A stretch of 64,000 nucleotides of DNA, taken from the NCBI GenBank assembly GCA_963932465.1, contig OZ010800.1:96987307-97051306 (forward strand), read 5' to 3'. This stretch comes from Maratus speciosus (lineage: Eukaryota > Arthropoda > Arachnida > Araneae > Salticidae). Positions 55,700 to 64,000 of this stretch are shown here, one piece after another. Below the pieces are notes generated by a model. It worked only from the letters and a program-made list of their open reading frames with translations. It searched no databases and was not told the DNA's origin. How positions within the stretch are numbered: position 1 is the first letter of the stretch; every line of letters starts with the position of its first letter. The translations under genes were made by a program, and so were the position numbers.

Positions 55700-56585
55700 A
55701 AAAAAATGAAGCTAACATTGTTCATTTACAAAGGAACTGGCACTTTAAAATATACATTACACAGAATATCAATAATCGATGTCTACGACATGTTAAAATT
55801 TCACATCGGCACTCGATCTGTTAGTACCGCCAGAATGACGAATTGACGCCCTATTCGGATCGTATCACTACATCACGAAGTAGATAATAATATTTTTAGT
55901 CTACTAATCTAAATATGCAACATATTAAAATTTAATTCCAAAATTCGATGATGTGATAGTACAACTGAAAGGAAGAATTTGCGCCCCGTTTTTCTCATAT
56001 CTTATAGAGATAACACGAAACAGACTGAAGCATTTGCATTATAAAAATCTGTAACTTTAATCATTAACATTTTATGCTTAAAATTGAAAATGAAATAGTA
56101 CCGCCAAAATAATGAGTTGGCGACCCGTTATGCTTGTATAGTACTCAGATACCACGAACAGACTGAAAAAATTAAATCGTATTAATCGAAAGAAATATGT
56201 TAAAATTTCATTTCGAAATTCGATGACCAGATAGTACCGGCAAAATAAGAATTGGCGACTCATTCTGCTCACGTCGTTCAAAGATATTACGAGGAAGAAT
56301 GTAATATTTGTAATGTACTATTCGAGATATGCAACTTATTAAAATTACATTTCAAAACTCGATGACGAGATAGTACCGCGAAAATGAAGAATTGGCGCCA
56401 GGTTCTGCTCATATCTAACCACGAAATTCCAAGACCAACAGAAATATTTACATTGTACTAGTCGAGATACGTAACATAACACAATTTCATCTCGAAACTC
56501 AATGATATAATAGTAACAGTAAAATGACGAATTGGCGCTCCCTGATGCTAATATCATACCAAGACATGTATCGACAGATGAGTCA
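55700..56585 (+). repeat. ~138-bp tandem array, six units
   Basis: GATAGTACCGCCAAAATGA or variants recur at about 55823, 55958, 56097, 56233, 56372 and 56512 (spacing 135-140). Other unit landmarks: GAATTGGCG(C/A)CC, TTCTGCTCATATC, CGAGATATGCAACATATTA, AAATTTCATTTCGAAA, CTCGATGA. Diverged units. Frames of 67-78 codons are by-products. Confidence 0.8.
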
Positions 56586-57591
56586 TTTATTTTCTGTTAA
56601 TAATCTTGTCCTACATCATAATTACATTTTGAAACAAGATGATGGAATAATTTTTTCTCTGCCCGCCGCCTAGTTTACGATGGCTAAACACAAAATTTGA
56701 AAGGCCGACTACTAGATAATTTGGTACTTTTAACTTTACTTTCCATAAGAAACAAGGATGAAAAATAATGCATCAAGAATAGATTACAAAAGCACTTCCC
56801 GTGACTTTCAGAATTCTTTGATGAAATTTAGCTGCTTAATACTGTAAAAAAGTAAACATTTTAGAAAAGGCATGTTACTTTTAAAAACCAAATTACGGTC
56901 CCTAACCTTTCATAAATGCATATCAATTTCATTATGTTTCAAATGACCAACATCATTAAAATAAGTTTTAAGCATTTTTTTCGCATTGAACGTAATGCAT
57001 CGGAATATTTTTGACTGTCTCTGTAGATGAACTATAAATTTTACACACGTTATTTTTATCAATAGCGATCTTGCTATTGTTAACGTCAATAATATACAAA
57101 TAATTCAAGGAGATTCGAGTATATTTACGAGTGTAAGAGCTCGGACAGACTGGAGACAATCCAAAATCACTAACGCTTTTACACCATATTGGAAAGTGTT
57201 AAAAACTATTATAATATTTTAAAATATTACTGAAACATTACAAAAATTATAAATTAACACATTTTATCATTAAAATGTTGTTCTGTTTATAAATATTATA
57301 CTTTAAGTTATTTACAATATCAAAGCATTTAAGTGGCCGACAACTGTTCCAGTGATGGCCGAAAACTACAATTGAGTGGCCAACTACTAGCGACTTTGCT
57401 AATTTTAAGTTTAACTTTTTATAAATAAAAACTATAATCAGTTTTTTTAAACAATTACTGAAACAGTAAAAGAAAAGTATACATTAACATGTGTCACTGT
57501 TTAAAATGTTGTATTGCTTTTTAAAATTCCGCTTTGAGCTATATACTAAAAGAAAGCGCTTAAGTGGTCGACTATTGGTGCTTTTACCCTA

Positions 57592-58040
57592 TAATACAAA
57601 ATTTTGAAAATTTCAACAACTACAAAAATATTTTTTGAACAACAAAAATATTTATTGGTTGTGTAATCAACTACAAAAATATTTTTTGAACGTTAAAAAG
57701 GAAATTTTAGCTTCTGTTCATACCAAGTAACATGAAACATATGTTTTGAAAATTTCATGAAATAATATTCAGAAGTTTTTGTGATATCCCATGTGTTATG
57801 CCCAAAAACGTCATTTGGAGAAAAATAATTTAGAGTTTTGGGAACGCCGCTTCTGCTATTGAGCGGTTATAATTCTAAATGCCATAAGTTCGATTCTAAC
57901 GCGAATTTCAAGAAAACAGCGAATATCAAGAAAACAATTATATCAAAATATTCAGAAAAGATAGGAGGTTAACATGTAAAAAATGAAAAAAAATCGGAAA
58001 TTTTGAAGCTTTAAAGAGCCCTGAGACCCGTCAAGCAATA
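57592..58040. other. Flank with a 53-bp direct duplication
   Basis: CAACTACAAAAATATTTTTT then GAAC occurs at 57616 and 57669. 57840-57905 has a tRNA-like stretch (GAGCGGTTATAATTC, AAGTTCGATTC with a B-box match), but no cloverleaf can be folded convincingly. Confidence 0.45.
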
Positions 58041-59060
58041 CGTTATTTGAAGACATTCTTCACCGTCTATCATTTAGAAACATTTGTTTAATTATTATTA
58101 TTACCTGTATCTTAAAGTTCCATAATTTTTAAACATATGCAGCTTAAAAAATAAATAAATCATACAATATTTCTTATACTCGTTTTTTTCTTAAATACGC
58201 ATGAAAAAAAAACACTACACTCTGTAAAAACACTAATTTTATCGTGCATTTCTGGCATTGTAAAATCTTGGTTTACAATGAAAACCAAACGGTCGCGGTC
58301 AGAGTTTTTTAGCGATTTCCCAAAATTTGATTTTCTAGATAAGTGAGTTTTGAAACACACGTCCTCTCACAAAAAATACCAGAAGAGATTTAAAGAAAAT
58401 AATGCATATTTTATAAAATTTACTAATAAAATATTTCCCCCAACAAAAGATTATACATTTAATTAAAGAGAAGCGTAATAAAACGTATAACAACTCTTTA
58501 TTATTTCTTCCCAGTTCCGCTTGTAAAAGTGTTGTAGCAGAAAATTAATGAAAAGATCAAAGACGTTTTATGGAAATGTTTATACGAGAGTAAGATAACT
58601 CGAAATCCTGTTTGGAATTCTTATGTCATGACATTCTTTAGAAATACTTTAGAGATTACTTTCACAGAATAAATGAATGAAAGTGAAAATTTAAATAGCT
58701 TATACATGCTAATAAAAAGTTTTTATGACAACTAAAACGTATTTTTTCAGTTTTAGTAATACGTGGTTTGAATAAATTTTCTTTCGTGTAGATTTTAACC
58801 TACGTAATGAATGCTTATTTTCAAATAATAGATCTTATATAGAAGAATGCTACACCGCTGTATTTTTCTTACTATTGAATTTAAATACTAAAATATTATA
58901 CAGAATAAGTGTTAAACATCAAATTCTGAGAAAATTCATCTTTCGTTTTAGAAAATAACTCAGGGTGTTTAAAAAATATGCAACAAACATTAAGAGATAT
59001 TAAATTAGAACTACAGTACTTTGTTCCAGAATTCTGAATTAATTCAACTTGAAAGATTGC
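58041..59060 (+). repeat. Dispersed repeat R, copy 4 (uninterrupted)
   Basis: The longest uninterrupted copy of R. It serves as the empty-site reference for the mariner: TAAGATAACTCGAAATCCTG at 58591-58610 is continuous here, while copy 2 has the mariner between GTAAGATA and TATCTCGAAAT. Ends with TCAGGGTGTTTAAAAAATAT near 58963. Non-coding. Confidence 0.75.
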
Positions 59061-59176
59061 ACAAATAAGAAATATATTGCATTTAATTTGATAAAAAAGC
59101 TATTTCTTATTAAGTATATATAAAAAATAATATTTGCAGTTAAATAGAGATGATGCATTTTTTATGAATGATATAA

Positions 59177-61101
59177 TCTATATTAATAGAAATATAAGAT
59201 CGCTCTTTGTGTGTGTTTGTCTGTCTGCGATAGCTAGAAAATATATCGAAACTACAAGTCTGAAAATTTAATCGAGTGTAGGCCAAGGAATATTCTGTTG
59301 CACGTGAGGCTCAGATTTCTAAATTTTCGATAACTAGCCGCCTTCGACAAGGATCACGCGATGATCCAATCAAAACGCTCTGTCCATGTTGTACTCAGAA
59401 CTTCGAATCAAGCCTTTCCAGAATGAAAATATAAATAATGACAAGTGTCACTAATTGGCTAAAATTAAGAAAACTAATCGAGATATCGATTTAAAAATTT
59501 CAGAGCAAATTTCGACACTTTTTTTCAATATCCGATTATCCATTTTTTAAAAATCAGTCAGTAATGTTTCTTTAATTTGGCAAAAAACTGACGCCAAAGT
59601 TTGGATGAAAAATGAGACAGCGACTGGCATTCTTTAAGGGGTCAGGTAGCCTTTGAAGCGTCCAAAAATCGATTTTTTTAATAGTTTATAATTAAATATT
59701 ATTCTTTGGGAACATTTAAAAGCAAACCCTGTACAAAAATTCGCATTAGAAGAGAAGTTATGCCTAAAACACGTTGAGCTTTTGCTATATGATCAACGGG
59801 TTTTTCAATCTTTAAAGTCAATTTTCTCAAAACAGCGGTTTTGATCATTGCGCGCACGATTTCTAAAAAACGGTTGCCTAGAATTTCACGAAATTTTTGG
59901 TGGATATATTAAACGTACAGAAGCACAAAATGATCTATTATTATGTTTCTCAAATAAGAAGTTTAGAATTCACGGCTACTTTTGTATAAAAAAAATCTCG
60001 ATATTTCGAATCACTCTAAAAAATATTTTTTTTCTCGGGATCTTCAAGTTTTATTTTTTTCATTGTAGGTCATTTTGAAAACACTTTATATCTGTACTCA
60101 TAAAAATAATCTTGGCTTGTTTCAGCCATTCAAATTGGAAAAATCATGCGCGCAATGCATGCAAGAATAATTCTTTCGTAAAAATTGTATTATCTTTAAA
60201 AATAAATTAAAAAAAACCCCATATATGTGTATACCTTTTCTAACAACTTTGTTTGATAAAATAAATCTTTCCTAATACGTGTTTTCAATTTTATAATTAA
60301 AAGTTAATTAGTTAAAAAATGACTGCAATTCTTACAGAGGTCACTTTTCCAAGTACTTTATTGGTTCAAAGGTTACCTGTCCACTTAAAAGCTGAATTTA
60401 AGATATTAAAAAAATTAGTTACTAAACTATATCAAAAGCCAAGAAAATAATTTAAAAGGATATTATCAAAGAAATTATCAAGCTTATTATTGTGTGCTGT
60501 GGCAAGAGACCCTTTCAAACATTAACGATACATTATTTTCTCGATTTATATGGAATCGATTTTAACAGGAATTGATCTATTAAACTTACTTTACGATTCT
60601 CTCACAGTTTTCAGTTCTCCCTTTCATCGCCAGGGTACACATTCTTATCTCGTATTGTATGGGCTAGATTTCAGAGGAGTTTGGCTCATTCAAGTTGATT
60701 TTCGTATGTGTTAGAGTTTTTATCTCTACCTTCCACCGCCAGGAAGCCTTCTTATCTTGTGTTTTATGAGTACGATTTCAACAGAATTTTTTTCTTTTTC
60801 AGCTCAGCTTAGGATTATCTTTTTTGGCACGCCTGTTATACTGTACCGTAGGCAGCGGTGACAAGTACCGATGGTTCGTTCGAAAAGCGATTTGTTTGGA
60901 ACACACCGTGTTCCAACACGCCCGGTCACGCCTGCCAAACACGCCCGGTTTATGCAGCTGAAGTCAGCGTCAACCCAACTTAGAGGTTCATTTTGAGATA
61001 TTCGCTTTTTTAAAACTTTTTAATATGACTGGAGGTTTTAATCATTCGAGGTTCGTTTGGAAAAATCGACCTGCCGGGGCAACGCCGGTCGGCCCAGCTA
61101 G
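59177..61101 (+). mobile_element. Helitron, 1.9 kb, non-autonomous
   Basis: 5' end A|TCTATATTAATAGAAATATA (59177). 3' end GACCTGCCGGGGCAACGCCG then GTCGGCCCAGCTAG|T, with CTAG at 61098-61101 and a GC-rich hairpin (CCGG...CCGG, GACC...GGTC) about 10 nt upstream. The inside is AT-rich to about 60800, with a 115-bp duplicated segment (CTCCCTTTCATCGCCAGG, CTACCTTCCACCGCCAGG; 60617 and 60728). It then becomes GC-richer (60830-61080). No Rep/Hel domain. Start and end are canonical but not confirmed by an empty site. Confidence 0.6.
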
Positions 61102-61452
61102 TTGATTAATTAAATAACGTTCCCCCGTAACAGATTACTTCTTTGATATTTATATTAGCAGACCCAAACAGCGTAGTACGTAATTTCTTTAAATACAGCA
61201 GTCTACACTGGTCAGTTTTTTAAAAGTAAGCCTGGGGATCCATTGTCTTCCACAGCGTATAAAGAGATGGCCTATGGCTGCTCTATTGGAATTTTCTCTT
61301 TAGACAGAAATATTTTCAAGCGGACCTAGTGCCATACTTTTCCTTTAGAATTGGTTTAGAGAATTTTTCTGAAAAATAAAATATATATATTTTTAGTAAA
61401 TATTAAAATAAGATTTTTGTACGTAAGGATACGTATACTCAATACTAATTTC
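61102..61452. other. Spacer, nothing recognised
   Basis: AT-rich, no repeats or frames of note. Confidence 0.5.
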
Positions 61453-61672
61453 TTAAACCCCTTGAAGGGCGGTGGAATATAATATATACCACTTAATCTT
61501 AATTGCTAAATGCCACGCTGGCAGCAAAATTTTAGAATGAAAATTTTATTTTTATAACGTATGTGAAGAAAAGATCTTACCTATTAGAAAAATAATCCTT
61601 TTAAATTCTGACGTCATTTAATCATTTCATCATTTTACGGATAGAAGTACTTTGCCCCTGAAAGGGGGGAAA
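61453..61672. mobile_element. piggyBac-like MITE, copy 3
   Basis: TTAAACCCCTTGAAGGGCGG then TGG at the left, and TTTGCCCCTGAAAGGGGGG at the right, match the family at 20695-20913. Shared interior includes AAATGCCAC, TTTAAATTCTG and ATTTAATCATTT. The right TTAA is not preserved. Confidence 0.65.
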
Positions 61673-61706
61673 ATAATAAAACTTTGATGCGCGTAATAAT
61701 ACATTA

Positions 61707-61740
61707 CTAGATAGTGCCCGTCAAGATTTGACGGTAAATA
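61707..61740 (-). mobile_element. Helitron 3' end (element extends rightward)
   Basis: On the minus strand CCGTCAAATCTTGACGG (7-bp stem, 3-nt loop) is followed by GCACTATCTAG|T, with CTAG at 61710-61707. Hairpin, spacing and A|T site are canonical. I could not identify the matching 5' TC end to the right, so the element length is unknown. Confidence 0.65.
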
Positions 61741-63378
61741 ACTTGAATGTTTCACCAGACAAATTCTTGAAATTTTAATTAGTTGCTTTTAAATTAATTA
61801 TTAAATGACGAATTACGTGACGAATTTATTGCTATAAGTGATTCCTATTTCTTTAAGGCGAGACATGGTGCTGTCAGTCTAACCTATTCAATGAAGTGAA
61901 AGAAATTAAGTTTATAATTTACAACCAATTATGCTTGCTTTTTATCAGATATTTACTTAAAAATGCCGGGTAGAGAATTTATTTGTACTTACTACGATCT
62001 CATTTTTTTTTTTTTTTGAAAGAAAAATAACAATATTTATTTTTTTTTCTTTATTTTTTTTTAACTACACGACGATTAAAAGCTGCCATGAGTTTTATTT
62101 TTATCTGTCTCATTCACTAAAAACCTAAATCTGAAACTAGATGCAGCTAACGATTTATAATATATATTTTTTATTACTTGAATTATATTTTACAATTTTA
62201 TATATTTTTAAAATATTAAACCTAGATATCAAAGTAATTTCTTTTATAGCTCTTATACGATAATTTTTCTTTCTTTCCGTTTTATTTTTTAAAGAAAAGA
62301 ATGACAAACTTTTCTTTCTGACACACATACATATATATTTTTGATAATGGTCAGAAAATATAACGAAAATTGTAGATCAGCTCAATTTATTTAATTGATA
62401 ATTGCATGCAAAATATTTTAGCTTAAATATTTTCAATATAAAATCATTATTTTTTCAAAATATATTATTGAGTGTTAAATTTTATTTAACTATAAATCAT
62501 TCATATAATAATTATAATAAATAAAAATCCTAAAACTTCTCTTCCTAATAAAATATGTCATTACAGAAATGAATTATCGACAAAAATATTACACATTTTG
62601 CCAGCCTTTTGTACGAACACGCGCCCGCTACAAAAGCTCGAAACTTTAGGCTGTTGTGTTAACCCATTATGCTAGGGGGAACTCATTGTCGGTCTTCTAA
62701 ATTGAAGAGGTTTGAAAAACAGTTGACGCATGCGCAATTGTCTCAAATTTGAGTTTTGATCTTACAGAATTGGTTTTGCGTTTTAATACTTGATACCTTA
62801 CTTCTCAAAGAAACAGCTACAATTTAACATGCTAATTTTCCAATCTTCGTGTGTAACTATTGGCAATACATAAGACGGACATAAGTTTTAGCCTCAAATC
62901 ACTGTGTTTATCTTCTGTATGTAATATGACCAAAACAATATGGCAATCACGAAATAACCCGTATCTAACTCTTAATATCGACACAGTAGATTTTTGAATA
63001 GTTAATAATGCTGAAAGAACCAAAAATAATATTAACTTTGTGAAAGAAAGAAAAGCTAGTTTACAGTACGATCGAATAGCAGAGGAACTTAAAACAACTT
63101 CTACCTGTAATGTGATAGTTCAACTGAGCGAGTCTTTGCTTACGTGCAGTGCGTCACTCCAAAGGCAAGTTGTACTTATATACTGCCCATGCGCAACTGT
63201 AGAATTTTAATTTAAAATTATGGCTAATTAATAAAATATTTCAATAAAGAATGTACAATAACAAATCTGTGGTCAAATATCTTTCATTAAAAAAAAAAAA
63301 AAAAAAGATTGGTGTAATTTGATGCAGTAGTTTCTTCTCGCGGATTGTCGGAAGAAATCGCTTAGCGTTTTAAATATA
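61741..63378. other. AT-rich sequence, mostly unclassified
   Basis: The first part may belong to the minus-strand Helitron whose 3' end is at 61707. T-rich runs lie at 62007-62060, and an A run of about 17 at 63290-63306. GCATGCGCAATTG (62728) and CCATGCGCAACTG (63188) are similar, but I see no element around them. No gene supported. Confidence 0.5.
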
Positions 63379-64000
63379 CAGTGCTCAGCAAAAGTTTAGA
63401 CAATGATTGATTATGCTTCTGTGCTGAGAAGTATGTAACGAATTGTTGTAATTCAACTATCATATATTACTGAGGACTTATCTTTCATACACAAACAATA
63501 AATTTTTATTTATACACTTTACATAATATATAATGACAAAAAAAAACAAAAACAAATTTAACATTGTTGCAAAAGTATAGAAAATCTGTCTGTTAACAGA
63601 AAAATATGCATAAATTAAAATCGAACTGCACCTACATTGTCTGCTATTATTGCAAAAATGTGACTTTCCATCGAAGAAACTAAATCCTGCATCACTTGGG
63701 GGTTTATTTCTTACCAAACACGTTCAACATCTGATCGAAGTTAATTTACAGAAGAGTATTGTCAAAAAAGTGCATAAACCGTATGAGATATGTTGCTACA
63801 AAAGTTTTCGATTGGGTTCAGATCAGGGCTGCACCCGGGCTAGTCGAAAATAGTAATATTTTGAGAGTTAAACCAATATTTTGATTTGCATGCAACATGA
63901 ATAGACACATTATCTTGCTCAAATACATCCTTTGGAAGAAGTAAAAGTTCACCAAGTGGCTGTAAATTGTTTTCCAATGTATGTATGCAGTCTTACGCAG
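63379..64000 (-). mobile_element. Tc1-like transposon, truncated by window edge
   Basis: TA (63377-63378) followed by CAGTGCTCAGCAAAAGTTTA is a typical Tc1-group terminal inverted repeat. The transposase relic inside reads on the minus strand, so this is the element's 3' end. The other end lies outside the window. Confidence 0.8.
63615..64000 (-). pseudogene. Tc1-like transposase, C-terminal part, broken
   Basis: Reading from the window edge, with frame corrections: DNVSIHVACKSKYWF (second catalytic block, usual form DNAxxHxA), then CSPDLNPIENF with the third catalytic region (SPDLNPIENxW), then SHTVYALF, and finally NPQVMQDLVSSMESHIFAII ending GAVRF-stop at 63615. This order and spacing are the Tc1 DD34E plan. 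At least two frameshifts or stops break it, including near 63835 and 63760. The N-terminal DNA-binding domain and first catalytic Asp lie beyond 64000, so whether they are intact cannot be seen. Confidence 0.75.

Larger units (their letters stand above)
52786..57591. mobile_element. 4.8-kb TIR element with subterminal GGCCGACTACTGG motifs
   Basis: The left end TAGGGTAAGTGCACC continues AGTAGTCGGCCACTT. The right end in reverse complement reads TAGGGTAAAAGCACC then AATAGTCGACCACTT (30 bp, 4 mismatches). TA lies outside both ends. Relatives of the motif GTGGCCGACTACTG recur inside: near 53173, 53214 and 53229 on the left, and 56703, 57333, 57354 and 57375 on the right, like transposase-binding subterminal repeats. 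Inside are a nested TIR element (53366-54675), a small Helitron (55239-55582) and a 138-bp tandem array. No transposase recognised. Superfamily unassigned. Confidence 0.75.
52424..58033. mobile_element. Possible enclosing element with GGGTCTCAGG ends
   Basis: GGGGTCTCAGGACTCTT near 52424 is inverted as AAAGAGCCCTGAGACCCG at about 58012-58030. Between them the 4.8-kb element at 52786-57591 occupies most of the space, leaving about 0.8 kb of arms. The terminal match is only about 16 bp, so this is a suggestion, not a firm call. Confidence 0.35.

Noticed and set aside
57841..57905. tRNA gene based on a GTTCGATTC B box
   Set aside because: No acceptor stem or anticodon arm can be paired around it.

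Overview
This window looks like a gene-poor, repeat-dominated stretch of an animal nuclear genome. It is strongly AT-rich, full of stop codons and homopolymer or microsatellite runs, and has no open reading frame longer than about 125 codons. I found no host exon, rRNA or canonical tRNA gene that I can support. The transposon families point to an arthropod: Helitrons with TCTATA... starts and hairpin-CTAG|T ends, Tc1/mariner relics, piggyBac-like and hAT-like miniature elements, and giant foldback elements. An arachnid is my guess, with low certainty, since no conserved gene is present to place it.

Layout. 0-13 kb: a long-inverted-repeat miniature element (3.2-3.7 kb), two separated halves of a Tc1-like non-autonomous element (4.8 and 10.1 kb), a CACTG-ended transposon carrying a tRNA-like module (6.2-7.5 kb), and a GC-richer island between two 81-bp direct repeats (8.3-9.9 kb). 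13-17 kb: two broken Tc1/mariner-superfamily transposases, one inside an element with roughly 300-bp inverted ends. 18.7-23 kb: a three-armed foldback, a piggyBac-like MITE, and an element with 145-bp tandem repeats, a (CAGA)n tract and a terminal hairpin that resembles the HINE/'pearl' class. 23-44 kb: two copies of a giant foldback (arms about 1.2 kb) and two copies of one Helitron family. In one case the foldback sits inside the Helitron; in the other the Helitron sits inside the foldback. Also here are LTR-retrotransposon-like remnants split by a Tc1-like element, a 327-bp tandem array, an hAT-like MITE inside (TA)n, and several hairpin elements. 44-50 kb: a 4.9-kb Helitron with about 305-bp internal repeats, inserted in a second copy of the same LTR-like sequence. 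50-59 kb: a dispersed repeat interrupted by an internally deleted mariner with intact TA duplications, then a 4.8-kb terminal-inverted-repeat element with smaller elements nested in it. 59-64 kb: a further Helitron, a piggyBac-like MITE, a Helitron 3' end, and the end of a Tc1-like element running off the window.

Because the same families occur more than once, several insertions can be checked against an uninterrupted copy within the window: the mariner, the Helitron in the foldback, and the Helitron in the LTR-like repeat. Those boundaries are the best-supported calls here. No coherent metabolic, immune or regulatory gene system is visible; the interest lies in transposon architecture and nesting order. 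All coordinates and similarities were read by eye, without alignment software.
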